Source of the DNA: Aggregicoccus sp. 17bor-14
GTDB taxonomy: Bacteria; Myxococcota; Myxococcia; Myxococcales; Myxococcaceae
Direction: 5' to 3'
NCBI RefSeq assembly: GCF_009659535.1
Contig: NZ_VJZZ01000014.1
Coordinates: forward strand, 62,001-126,000
DNA length: 64,000 nt
Part shown: in pieces, positions 1-7,566 of the stretch
How positions within the stretch are numbered: position 1 is the first letter of the stretch
Layout: each line of letters opens with the position of its first letter
The notes under the pieces: generated by a model
The model's database searches: none
Seen by the model: the letters and a program-made list of their open reading frames with translations, nothing else
Told to the model about the DNA's origin: nothing
Position numbers and translations under genes: made by a program

Positions 1-544
1 CGATGCAGATGACGTACACCTTCAGCCGCCGCTTCGGCACCAGCGCGGACACCTGCAGCGCGAGCGTGAGGTACACCACCGCCGAGAGCATCGAGTGGCC
101 GCTGGGGAAGCTCGCGGTGAGCGTCTGCGTCAGGTGCGGCACCACGTCCGGGCGCGGGCGCGCGAAGCCCTCCTTCAGCAGCAGGCTCAGCGCGAGGCCC
201 CCCAGCGTGGTGCCCAGCACCAGCCAGAGCGAGCGGCCCTTGCCCGAGAGCGCGAGGAAGCCCGCCACCGTGAGCGTGATGAACGCGAGCACCGGCACTC
301 CACCCAGCGCCGTCGCGTCGCGCGCCGTCTCCGGCAGCCACAGGGGGCCCAGCGGGCGCGCCGGGTCCGCGGGGTCTCGCAGCGCGCGCACCACCTCGCG
401 GTCCAGGTGCTGCGTCTCGCCCTCGTGCACCTCGTCGGCGATCTGCAGGAAGACCCAGAGCGCAGCGACCAGCAGCAGCAGGGTGAAGAAGAGCGGGCTG
501 CCCACGGGGGCGCGGCGCAGGAGCGAGAGGGGAGAGGGGCGCAC
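1..544 (-). CDS. PAP2-family membrane phosphatase, C-terminus outside window
   Basis: The protein belongs to the PAP2 (type 2 phosphatidic acid phosphatase) superfamily of integral membrane enzymes that remove phosphate from lipid or isoprenoid phosphates. The first motif, K-x6-RP, is visible as KEGFARPRP, and the second as SFPSGHS. The third motif (SR-x5-H) would lie beyond the left window edge. The N-terminus has a hydrophobic helix (LFFTLLLLVAALWVFLQIA), and two more follow. I chose the GTG at 544 because the frame has no ATG upstream of the first helix. The lipid substrate cannot be inferred. Family confidence is high; the exact start is moderate. Confidence 0.8.
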   Translation of the reverse strand, partial: MRPSPLSLLRRAPVGSPLFFTLLLLVAALWVFLQIADEVHEGETQHLDREVVRALRDPADPARPLGPLWLPETARDATALGGVPVLAFITLTVAGFLALSGKGRSLWLVLGTTLGGLALSLLLKEGFARPRPDVVPHLTQTLTASFPSGHSMLSAVVYLTLALQVSALVPKRRLKVYVICI

Positions 545-634
545 GGGACGAAGCTAGGTCCTCGGCGGCGCGCAGGGAGGCGCCGCGCGCGCGAATGTCC
601 GGCCCCCGGCAGGCTGCCCGCTTATGAGGGGGAC

Positions 635-1411
635 GTGAGGCACAGCTCCCGCACGCTGCCGGGCCCCGAGGGCGCGCTCGCGCTGAGCGAGGCGGGGGAG
701 GGCGGTGTGCCCGCGCTCCTCGTGCACGGCGGCGGCGCGGACCGCGGCCACTGGGAGCCGCTGCAGCAGCTGCTGCCCACCCGCAGCCTCGCGCTCGACC
801 TGCGCGGCATGGGCGAGAGCGCCCCACCCGCCGACGGCCGCTACGGCGTGGAGCCCGCCGCGGAGGACGTGGCCCGCGTGGCCGAGGCCCTGCTGCCCCA
901 GCCCTTCTGCCTCGTGGGGCACAGCTTCGGCGCCGCGGTGGCGCTCGCGTACGCGGCGCGCCACCCCGCGCGCCTCGCGGGCCTGGTGCTGGTGGACCCG
1001 GCGTCCGACCCACGCCACCTGTCCGCGCCGCAGCGGCAGGCGCTGCACGAGGGGCTCTCACCCGGGCGCTTCCGCGCCTTCACCGAGACCTGGTTCGAGG
1101 GGCTCCTCGTCCACGCGCGCGCCACCACGCGCGCGCGGGTGCTCGGCTCGCTGCGCGCCACCGCGCCCGCCGTCTTCGCGGCCTGCCTCGAGAGCAGCCT
1201 GCACTTCGACCCGTGCGCCGCGCTCGCGCGCTACGGCGGCCCGCGCCTCGCGCTCGTGAGCGAGGCGCTCGCGGGCCCGGACTCCCTGCACCTCCAGGCC
1301 GCATCGCGCCTTCCGCACGTGACGCTCGCGCAGGTGAGCCACTGGCCGATGCTGGATGCGCCCGGGCAGGTGGCCGCGCAGCTCGGGCGCTTCCTCCAGC
1401 CGCTCGGCTGA
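635..1411 (+). CDS. alpha/beta-fold hydrolase
   Basis: A 258-residue single-domain alpha/beta hydrolase, probably cytoplasmic. The oxyanion segment LLVHGGGADRGHW is near residue 30. The nucleophile elbow GHSFG is near residue 92, and the catalytic histidine is in VSHWPMLDAP near the C-terminus. The acidic residue is not certain by eye. The GTG at 635 is preceded by a purine-rich GAGGGGGA ribosome site; the longer open frame upstream is antisense to the PAP2 gene and was discarded. The gene is divergent from the PAP2 gene. The substrate (ester, epoxide or haloalkane) cannot be told from sequence, so it is named by fold only. Confidence 0.85.
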   Translation: MRHSSRTLPGPEGALALSEAGEGGVPALLVHGGGADRGHWEPLQQLLPTRSLALDLRGMGESAPPADGRYGVEPAAEDVARVAEALLPQPFCLVGHSFGAAVALAYAARHPARLAGLVLVDPASDPRHLSAPQRQALHEGLSPGRFRAFTETWFEGLLVHARATTRARVLGSLRATAPAVFAACLESSLHFDPCAALARYGGPRLALVSEALAGPDSLHLQAASRLPHVTLAQVSHWPMLDAPGQVAAQLGRFLQPLG

Positions 1412-1428
1412 AGCGCCCGGAGGCGCGC

Positions 1429-1809
1429 TCACGGCGCCGGGTGGTAGCCCGCCTCGCCCCAGGGCCGCAGCCGCTCGAGCCACAGCGCCTCGAGCACCTT
1501 CAGCTCCTCGCGCAGGGCGGCCGGGTCCAGGCGCGTGCCGTCCTTCGGCTCGGGCAGCAGGTCCAGCGTCTCGAAGGCAAAGGCCTCCGGGCCCAGCTGC
1601 TCCCAGTCCGCCTGCAGCGCCGGGGCGACCCGGTGCAGGCGCTGCTGCAGCTCGAAGCGCAGCCGGTTGAGCATGCCGGGCACGTTGGGGCTCGCGCCCA
1701 GCAGCACCTTGCCGCTGCGCAGGTTGCGCACCGCCCAAACACCCGCGGGCGGCGCGGCCTCGCGGTACTGGCGCTTGAGCTCGGCACGGCTCGCCCTGGA
1801 CTCAGCCAT
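1429..1809 (-). CDS. GIY-YIG-like nuclease-family protein
   Basis: This 126-residue protein resembles the small stand-alone GIY-YIG family. The usual GIY...YIG pair appears as GVW...LLG in GVWAVRNLRSGKVLLGAS, and it is followed by NRLRFELQQ and the family-typical DWEQLGPEAFAFETLDLL block. In this group the glycine and tyrosine positions are often changed, so nuclease activity is uncertain. Its ATG lies inside the end of the upstream gene (8-nt overlap), which implies translational coupling of the two. It ends just downstream of the convergent hydrolase gene. Family assignment is good; function is open. Confidence 0.7.
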   Translation of the reverse strand: MAESRASRAELKRQYREAAPPAGVWAVRNLRSGKVLLGASPNVPGMLNRLRFELQQRLHRVAPALQADWEQLGPEAFAFETLDLLPEPKDGTRLDPAALREELKVLEALWLERLRPWGEAGYHPAP

Positions 1810-2368
1810 GGGCCACCTCCCCGTAGCCGAGCTGCCGCAGGCGCTGCTCGAGCCGGGCGCGCGCAGCGGGGTCCTTCGGCCGCGCCCAGTCGTGCCCGAT
1901 GCGCTCCCAGTCCGGGTCCGAGGGGTCCAGCCCCAGCGCGCGCACGAAGCCCGGCTCGCACACGACGAACTGGCGCGGGCCGTAGGGGAAGAGCATCCCG
2001 GGCGCCGCCTGCAGCGAGGCGCGCGCCTCCTCGTACGACGAGAACCAGCGGTTGAGGAAGCCGTGCAGGTTGCCCCGGAACAGCGTGCGCGTGTCGAGCG
2101 CGGGGGCTTCCGCCTCGCGCGCCGCCTTGAGCTGGGCCCAGGAGGCGAAGCCCTGCTCGTGGGCGATGCACGCGAGCGCGTGCTTGCGCTGCACGTCCTC
2201 GCGGTGCTGCAGCAACTGCTCGAGTGGGACGGAGGCGAAGCCGGGCAGGGTGCGCAGGCGCAGCGCAGCCTCGCGGGCGCGCGCGGCGTCCGGGCCGTGC
2301 AGCGCCTTGAGCAGCAGCGAGGCGCGCACCCGGCACTCGGACAGCGGCAACGGGGTGGAAGTTCTCAT
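1802..2368 (-). CDS. hypothetical protein with ankyrin-protein-like N-terminal helical segment
   Basis: A 188-residue cytoplasmic protein with no signal peptide. The segment HALACIAHEQGFASWAQLKAA resembles the helical N-terminal region that precedes ankyrin repeats in many bacterial proteins, but no ankyrin repeats follow. The C-terminal half (FLNRWFSSYEEARASLQAAPG...FVVCEPGFVRALGLDPSDPDWERIGHDW) is not recognised. It overlaps the GIY-YIG-like gene by 8 nt, so the two probably form an operon. The reading frame, start and codon bias are convincing; the role is unknown. Confidence 0.7.
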   Translation of the reverse strand: MRTSTPLPLSECRVRASLLLKALHGPDAARAREAALRLRTLPGFASVPLEQLLQHREDVQRKHALACIAHEQGFASWAQLKAAREAEAPALDTRTLFRGNLHGFLNRWFSSYEEARASLQAAPGMLFPYGPRQFVVCEPGFVRALGLDPSDPDWERIGHDWARPKDPAARARLEQRLRQLGYGEVAHG

Positions 2369-2456
2369 GAGGCTCCCTCGACGTCGGCCCGCACCCGTTC
2401 GGGGACCGTGGAAGGAACTTCAGCGAGAACTGGAGCAGCGGGTGAGGCGAGGGTGA

Positions 2457-2774
2457 CGTCGTCTTTTCGGGCAGGCGCCCCTCGGCACCTGTGACCGCGA
2501 GGAGTACCGGTGGCCGGCGGGGCAGGGCAAGGGCTTTCATCCGCCGCGCCCCGGCGCCCGCGTCACCCTGGAGAGCCTGAAAGGGCAGGGGGGGTGCTCG
2601 ACGACGGGGCGCACGGGTGCGGGCCCTGCCGCAACGAGCTCCCCCGAGCTGCTCGCGGTGGCGCGCGCGCTGAAGGACCCGCCGGTCACCTTCCTCGCCG
2701 TGCACGACGAGTCCACGCGGGGCGCCCAGAACGCAGTGGAGGACTTCATCCTGAGGAAGCCGGATGCACAGGGT
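2457..2774 (+). pseudogene. coding-like fragment without a start codon, cut by a MITE-like repeat
   Basis: This frame is open after a TGA at 2454 and reads like genuine protein: LFGQAPLGTCDREEYRW near its start and PELLAVARALKDPPVTFLAV, then HDESTRGAQNAVEDFILRKP, near its end. Third codon positions are mostly G or C. There is no ATG and no well-placed GTG before residue 67 or so (GTG at 2658). The frame runs directly into the left inverted repeat of the element at 2769-3139, after which the protein-like character stops. I infer a gene remnant whose 3' part was lost or displaced by the repeat. No family was recognised. Confidence 0.4.
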
Positions 2775-3139
2775 CGCTTCGTGCCGTCCCCTGCCCAGCA
2801 CGGCGCCCGCGCCTGGAGGAAAGGCGGGAAGGGCAGGGGGCCTCCCGTGGCCGCCGAGCCCGTGGGGCGTCGGCCTGCGCGGCGCTCGGGGGTGACGAAG
2901 GGGAGGGTGTCCGGCGGGGTGGTGCGCGCACCTGTTCTGGGATGTCGGGGGTTTTGCTGAACAATTTTCAGCGCTTGAGACCCCTGCCGCCCCCGAGCAC
3001 CCCTGGAATGAAGCTTCCATCCAAGCCTCCGCCCGTCGCCCGACCGAGGCTGGAATGAAGCTTCCGTCCAGCGCTCCGCCGGGCCCGGAGGCTCCCTGGA
3101 CGGAACGCTTCGGGTAGGGGACGGCACGAAGCGCCCCTG
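2769..3139. mobile_element. MITE-like element with 28-bp terminal inverted repeats
   Basis: The left arm 2769-2796 and right arm 3112-3139 are inverted copies over 28 bp with two mismatches. The 18-bp core CGCTTCGTGCCGTCCCCT (2775-2792) is matched perfectly by 3116-3133. The roughly 370-bp interior has no credible open frame. It contains the block CGGCCTGCGCGGCGCT (2871), CCTGTTCTGGGATGTCGGGG (2931) and a series of quasi-palindromes, all of which recur in the same order at 62.17-62.50 kb. No target-site duplication was obvious. It is described from sequence alone; mobility is inferred from the inverted ends and the second copy. Confidence 0.55.
3004..3112. repeat. quasi-palindromic repeat units, copy 1 (three units)
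   Basis: Three related units lie in a row: TGGAATGAAGCTTCCATCCA at 3004, TGGAATGAAGCTTCCGTCCA at 3051 and TGGACGGAACGCTTCG at 3097. Each reads nearly the same on both strands and could fold as a short hairpin. The same set of three, in the same order and orientation of flanks, is found at 62385-62496, and two units are at 44579-44650. Confidence 0.7.
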
Positions 3140-3146
3140 GCCTGCC

Positions 3147-3545
3147 TCACTCACGGGGCCGCGTGAGCTCCGTGCAGCTCGCGAGCTCCGGCGCCTCCAC
3201 CCAGCGCCCCTCCTGGAGTCGCGAGACACAGCGGGCCTCGGGCTGGGCGCTGCGCTCGGGGCAGGGCTCCTCGCGGCACTCGTAGCGTCCATCGCCATCC
3301 AGGTCCCACTCGCGGCGCAGCAGCGTGTCCTCGAAGTCCTCGTACTCGCGCGTGCGGAGCCCGCTCGTCGGCCAGCGAATCCGCAAGACCCGCACCCACG
3401 TCCACTGCCCGTCGTGGCGGCGCACCGGGCGCAGGTTCCAGAAGAACACCGCGACGAGCGTCACGAGCAGCGCGAGCGTGAACAGCCCCAGCAGGCGCCA
3501 GCCCCAGCGCGCCTCGCGAGCACTCCGCGCCTCCACGTCCTGCAT
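3147..3545 (-). CDS. single-pass membrane protein, hypothetical
   Basis: A 132-residue protein with one predicted transmembrane helix near residues 15-36 (LLGLFTLALLVTLVAVFFW). It is followed by a soluble domain of about 95 residues with four cysteines and an acidic DLDGDGRYEC stretch that resembles a calcium-binding loop. The N-terminal 14 residues are charged, so a cytoplasmic N-terminus with an external domain is plausible. It stands alone between the MITE-like element and a divergent lipoprotein gene. No family was recognised. Confidence 0.65.
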   Translation of the reverse strand: MQDVEARSAREARWGWRLLGLFTLALLVTLVAVFFWNLRPVRRHDGQWTWVRVLRIRWPTSGLRTREYEDFEDTLLRREWDLDGDGRYECREEPCPERSAQPEARCVSRLQEGRWVEAPELASCTELTRPRE

Positions 3546-3715
3546 CGCGACCTTCCTCCCTCGGTCGTCCCGCGCCAGATGCTCATCCCGGGGCTCATCC
3601 GCCGACAGCCCCCGCCGGTGGAGCGTCCGTCACCCCACAACGTCCGGATGCGCGGGCCTTGCGGGAAAGGGAGGGATGGGCAGCTTGCGCCGGAGCACCG
3701 GGGCGGGAGACGGGG

Positions 3716-5053
3716 ATGAAGGCAAAGTGGCTGCGTGGAGCGGTGGTGGCATTGTGGCTCAGCGCCTGCGGGTCGCCCCCGCAGACGGCGGCACCGTGCG
3801 AAGGCGCGTGCGGCGCGGAGGCAACGCCCGCCCCAGGGACCTCCCTCCCTGGCGAAGAGGGGACCGCCCCACACGCGGACCCGCCGGACGCCGGGCAGGG
3901 GGAGCACCTCCCCGACGCGGGCGTGCCGCCGGTGGCCGACGCGGAGTGCGCCCCCACCGTGAAGCTCGCCGAGGCGATCCCCGAGCCCGAGGGCGGCTGG
4001 GAAGCCGTGAGCCGGCCTTCCGCGGCCTACCAGCCCCCGGCCGACGACGCGCCCTTCGGCCTCACGGAACCCGCGGCGTGCGTTCCCTCTGACGGTCGTC
4101 CTTCTCTCGCGAGCTGGTGTGAGCGGGCGCTCTATTACAACGACGGCGTCCTCATCGAGCGCACCACCCGCTCGGCCACCGGCACCCACTGGACGCAGAC
4201 GCACGGCTGCAGCCCTTCGGAGCCCTGCACCCATCCCCCGAACGAGTTGCAGTACGACCCGCAGGAGCGGCCCCTCGAGCGCTCCTACTGGGACTGGGGC
4301 CGCGACAGCGTCATCCACGAGCTGTGGCAGTGGAGCCCGGACGGACTGCTGGAGACCTTCCTCGAGGAGAGCTCGCACCTCGGTGCGGTCGGCCACACCC
4401 GCTGGCAACTGCACCGCGCGTGCGACGGGAGGCCTGCCCACTACGAGGTCTCCTACCCCGATTCGCCCTCCCGCCCGGTCGAGCGCCGTGAGCTGACCTA
4501 CGACGCACGCGGCCACCGCACCCTCGAGCTCACCCCCCTGCGCAGCGTCGCGCGCGCCTGGGATGCCTCGGGACACCTGCGGGCCGAGGAGGAGGCCATC
4601 CTCACCTCCAACACCACCACCTCGACCCGGCGCTACTTCGACGCGGCGGGGGCGGAGCTGGCGAGCCTCTACACCTTCAGCGGGAACATGGGCGAAGCCA
4701 CGACCTGGACCTGGGACGAGCGCGACGCGCAGGGCCGCGTGGCGGTGCGCCGCCAGCTCCACACGTACAGCGGGAACACGTCCTACCTCACCCGCTTCGC
4801 CTACGACCCGGAGGGCCGACAGGCGCTCGCGTGGACCACCGCGCGCAACGCCTCTGGAGGGCTCCGCCAGGCACAGCGCTGGACCTACGCCTGCGGCGCC
4901 CCGGACCCCGTGCGCCTCGAGACGAGCAGCAGCGTGGACGGCTCCGTAGGCGAGGTGACCACGTGGACCTGGGACCCGCTCACGCGCACGATCGCGGAGC
5001 GCCAGGCCAACAGCTACTACTGGACCCAGTACCGCTTCGACTGCACCCCCTGA
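3716..5053 (+). CDS. RHS/YD-repeat-like lipoprotein
   Basis: The 445-residue product starts with a lipoprotein signal (MKAKWLRGAVVALWLSACGS), with the lipobox cysteine near residue 17. A Pro/Ala/Asp-rich linker follows to about residue 80. The C-terminal 300 residues carry loosely repeated YD-like strands, for example LTYDARGHRTLELTPL, RRYFDAAGAELASLYTF and FAYDPEGRQALAWTTA. This resembles RHS/YD repeat proteins that build beta-shells around surface or toxin cargo. No toxin domain or C-terminal RHS core signature is present, and the protein is short for the family. The ATG at 3716 was chosen because it begins the signal peptide and follows GGGAGACGGGG. Confidence 0.75.
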   Translation: MKAKWLRGAVVALWLSACGSPPQTAAPCEGACGAEATPAPGTSLPGEEGTAPHADPPDAGQGEHLPDAGVPPVADAECAPTVKLAEAIPEPEGGWEAVSRPSAAYQPPADDAPFGLTEPAACVPSDGRPSLASWCERALYYNDGVLIERTTRSATGTHWTQTHGCSPSEPCTHPPNELQYDPQERPLERSYWDWGRDSVIHELWQWSPDGLLETFLEESSHLGAVGHTRWQLHRACDGRPAHYEVSYPDSPSRPVERRELTYDARGHRTLELTPLRSVARAWDASGHLRAEEEAILTSNTTTSTRRYFDAAGAELASLYTFSGNMGEATTWTWDERDAQGRVAVRRQLHTYSGNTSYLTRFAYDPEGRQALAWTTARNASGGLRQAQRWTYACGAPDPVRLETSSSVDGSVGEVTTWTWDPLTRTIAERQANSYYWTQYRFDCTP

Positions 5054-5059
5054 GCGGCG

Positions 5060-6118
5060 CTACGCCGCGTCCGCAAGCCGCGCATTGGCGCCCACCTGCT
5101 CCCAGCGCCGCAGGGCGTTCGCCGCGAGCTGCGCCACGTCCACGCCGAGCCCGCGTGCGAGCGCGTGCTCGCGCGAGAGGTCCGTGCCGAAGTTCGCCGG
5201 ATCGTCCGTCGCGACGGCGCAGCGCACCCCGTGCTGCAGCAGCACCGCGAGCGGGTGGAGTCCGCCGTGGCGCGCCGAGAGCTCGGCGAGCGTGGGCCCG
5301 ATGAGCAGCGCGTTGCTCGTGGGGCACACCTCCAGCGTGGTGCCCAGCTCCGCGAGCCTGCGCATCAGCGGCTCGCTCTCCACCGCGCGCACGCCGTGGC
5401 CCAGGCCGTCCGGGCGCAGCGCGAGCGCCTGCTCGATGGACTCCGCGCCCTCGAGCTCGCCCGCGTGCAGGGTGAGGTCCAGCAGCTGCGGGCGCAGGCG
5501 CTCGAGGATGCGCACCAGCCCCTCGGGCAGCGGCTCCGCGAAGCCGCGCGCGGGCTTGCCCTGCACGTCCATGCCCACCAGCGCGCCCGTGTACTCCTGC
5601 ACCATGTCCGCCATGGCGGCGTAGCGCGGCTCGCTCTCGAAGGTTCGGCTGAAGCCCAGGCGCAGGCGCACGCGGCGGCCCGTCTCGCGCTCGGCGGCGT
5701 CGCGCCCCGCGAGCACCGCCTCCAGCACGCCGCGCGCGTGCACGTCCGCGAAGGGGACGGGGGCCAGGGTCTCCACCCTCGTCCCCACGTTCGCCAGGTA
5801 GTCGCGCGTCATGGAGTAGAGGCCGAAGCGCAGCTCGCAGCGGTCCATCTCCGCCGCCACCTCCACGCAGGCGAGCCGGGTGAGCTCGCGCACCACGTCC
5901 AGGGACGCGTAGGCGCGGCGCGCGAAGAGGACGCAGCGGTAGAAGTCGTCGAAGGTGCCCGGGCCCTGCATCACCAGCCCCTCGGCGATGGCGGGCGGCA
6001 GCAGGGGCGCGCCGGAGGCATCGCGCAGCGCGGGGATGGGGAAGTGGCGGGCCACCTCGGCCAGGGCCGCCGGCGAGTGGCTCCCCTCCAGGTGCCGGTG
6101 CAGGTCGATGCGCAGCAT
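5060..6118 (-). CDS. add: adenosine deaminase
   Basis: A 352-residue metal-dependent amidohydrolase of the adenosine/AMP deaminase family, which converts (deoxy)adenosine to (deoxy)inosine in purine salvage. The first metal pair is in DLHRHLEG (residues 5-12). The catalytic LHAGE motif is near residue 216, TLEVCPTSN near residue 260, and the metal-binding aspartate is in ATDDPANFGTD near residue 290. Length and motif order match the family. Relatives can deaminate adenine or other purine derivatives, so the substrate is probable rather than certain. It is convergent with the YD-repeat lipoprotein and ends 7 nt from it. Confidence 0.9.
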   Translation of the reverse strand: MLRIDLHRHLEGSHSPAALAEVARHFPIPALRDASGAPLLPPAIAEGLVMQGPGTFDDFYRCVLFARRAYASLDVVRELTRLACVEVAAEMDRCELRFGLYSMTRDYLANVGTRVETLAPVPFADVHARGVLEAVLAGRDAAERETGRRVRLRLGFSRTFESEPRYAAMADMVQEYTGALVGMDVQGKPARGFAEPLPEGLVRILERLRPQLLDLTLHAGELEGAESIEQALALRPDGLGHGVRAVESEPLMRRLAELGTTLEVCPTSNALLIGPTLAELSARHGGLHPLAVLLQHGVRCAVATDDPANFGTDLSREHALARGLGVDVAQLAANALRRWEQVGANARLADAA

Positions 6119-6259
6119 GGCGCCTCTTCATGCAAATGCTGCAATTCGTCAAGTTCCCGCGCCCGGTGCGCCCCACACCGTGGAAGGGGTTGCGGCCGCG
6201 GCGGCGCTCTGTGAGAGGACGGGGAGCGCACCTGAACCCCCTCGCACGGGAGCCTGCCC

Positions 6260-7039
6260 ATGAACCTCGAGCTCGCGAACAAGGTCGTCCTCGTCACCGG
6301 TGGCTCGGACGGGCTGGGCGCGGCCGCCTGCGTGCGGCTCGCGGAGGAGGGGGCGCGGGTGGCCTTCTGCGGCCGCGATGCCGAGCGCCTCGAGCGCACG
6401 CGCGCCGCCGTGAAGGCCGCCGGCGGCGAGGGGCTCGCGGTGAGGGCGGACATCACGCGCGCGGAGGACTGCGAGCGCTTCCTCGCGGAGAGCGTGCGCG
6501 CCTTCGGCCGGGTGGACGCACTCGTGAACAACGCGGGCACGGCGGCCGCGCGCCCCTTCGAGTCCGTGGACGACGCGGCCTGGGCCGCGGACCTGGACCT
6601 CAAGCTGATGGCGGCCGTGCGCCTCATCCGCGGCGCGCTGCCGCACCTGCGCGCGGCCGGCGGGGGCAGCATCCTCAACGTGCTCGCCATGGCGGCCAAG
6701 GCCCCCGGCGCCCGCTCGGCTCCCAGCAGCGTGTCGCGCGCGGCCGGCATGGCGCTCACCAAGGCGCTCTCCAAGGAACTGGGGCCGGAGGGCATCCGCG
6801 TGAACGCGGTGCTGATCGGCCTGGTGGAGAGCGGGCAGTGGGAGCGCAAGGCGAAGGCGGCCGGCCAGAGCGTGGAGGCGCTCTACGGGCAGCTCGCGCG
6901 CGACAGCGGCATCCCCCTGGGCCGGGTGGGGCGCACGGCGGAGTTCGCGGACCTCGTCGCCTTCCTCCTCTCCCCGCGCGCCGCCTACCTCAGCGGCACG
7001 GCCATCAACCTGGACGGCGGCCTGTCGAGCGCGGTGTAG
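6260..7039 (+). CDS. SDR-family protein lacking the Tyr-Lys catalytic pair
   Basis: A 259-residue short-chain dehydrogenase/reductase fold. The dinucleotide-binding motif TGGSDGLG is at residues 13-20 and NNAG near residue 90. The typical SDR C-terminus (GRVGRTAEFADLVAFLLSPRAAYLSGTAINLDGG) is complete. At the active site the usual YxxxK is absent: the segment reads APSSVSRAAGMALTKALSKE. The tyrosine position holds serine and the lysine position is also changed. A subgroup of SDRs annotated as 3-oxoacyl-ACP reductase-like shows the same loss. It may bind NAD(P) without classical catalysis. Confidence 0.8.
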   Translation: MNLELANKVVLVTGGSDGLGAAACVRLAEEGARVAFCGRDAERLERTRAAVKAAGGEGLAVRADITRAEDCERFLAESVRAFGRVDALVNNAGTAAARPFESVDDAAWAADLDLKLMAAVRLIRGALPHLRAAGGGSILNVLAMAAKAPGARSAPSSVSRAAGMALTKALSKELGPEGIRVNAVLIGLVESGQWERKAKAAGQSVEALYGQLARDSGIPLGRVGRTAEFADLVAFLLSPRAAYLSGTAINLDGGLSSAV

Positions 7040-7052
7040 ACCGGGAGGCCCC

Positions 7053-7514
7053 ATCTCGACGCCCGCCGAGATCCGCGCTGCTGCGAGCGCCCTCTTCGAC
7101 GTCCTCGAGCAGCCGATGGGCGACGCCGAGCGTGAGGCCGCCCTGCGCCTGGCACTCGATCGACTCGCGCTCGCACAGCACTTCGCTCACGGTCCTGGCG
7201 ATGAGCGGCGCTTCCCCGAGCCCGCGCTCACTCCCCACGACGCCCTGCGCGCACGACTCGGCCCGCTCTTCCCCGGGCTCGGCCTCTACGACGCGGTGCT
7301 CGAGTCCACCGAGCACCTCGGCGAGCCCGAACTCGGCATCGGGGATGCGCTCGATGACCTCATCGACATCGCGCGCGAGCTGGAGGGCGTCCTCCTGCGC
7401 TGGGAGTCCACGAGCGAGGCCGACGCCCTCTGGCACCTCCGCTTCGGTTTCGACTCCCACTGGGGAAAGCATCTGCGCAGCCTGCAGCTGTACCTGCACC
7501 GGCGCGCGCGCTGA
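7053..7514 (+). CDS. DUF5063-like protein, probable ATC start
   Basis: The C-terminal part (LDDLIDIARELEGVLLRW and HLRFGFDSHWGKHL) matches the pattern of DUF5063 proteins, small soluble proteins of unknown role. The first ATG is at 7116, but coding-like residues continue upstream (STPAEIRAAASALFDVLEQP) to an ATC at 7053. That ATC follows GGGAGG with a 4-5 nt spacer, just after the SDR stop. No ATG, GTG or TTG exists between. I therefore place the start at the ATC, with 7116 as the conservative alternative. The spacing suggests co-transcription with the SDR gene. Confidence 0.7.
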   Translation: MSTPAEIRAAASALFDVLEQPMGDAEREAALRLALDRLALAQHFAHGPGDERRFPEPALTPHDALRARLGPLFPGLGLYDAVLESTEHLGEPELGIGDALDDLIDIARELEGVLLRWESTSEADALWHLRFGFDSHWGKHLRSLQLYLHRRAR

Positions 7515-7566
7515 CGCGGATGAGCGCCATAGACCGCGCGCCCCACGTCACGCGTTCGAGCATCCC

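Noticed and set aside
3-557. A plus-strand frame at the left edge
   Set aside because: The minus strand encodes PAP2 motifs KxxxxxxRP and PSGH, so the plus frame is a shadow.
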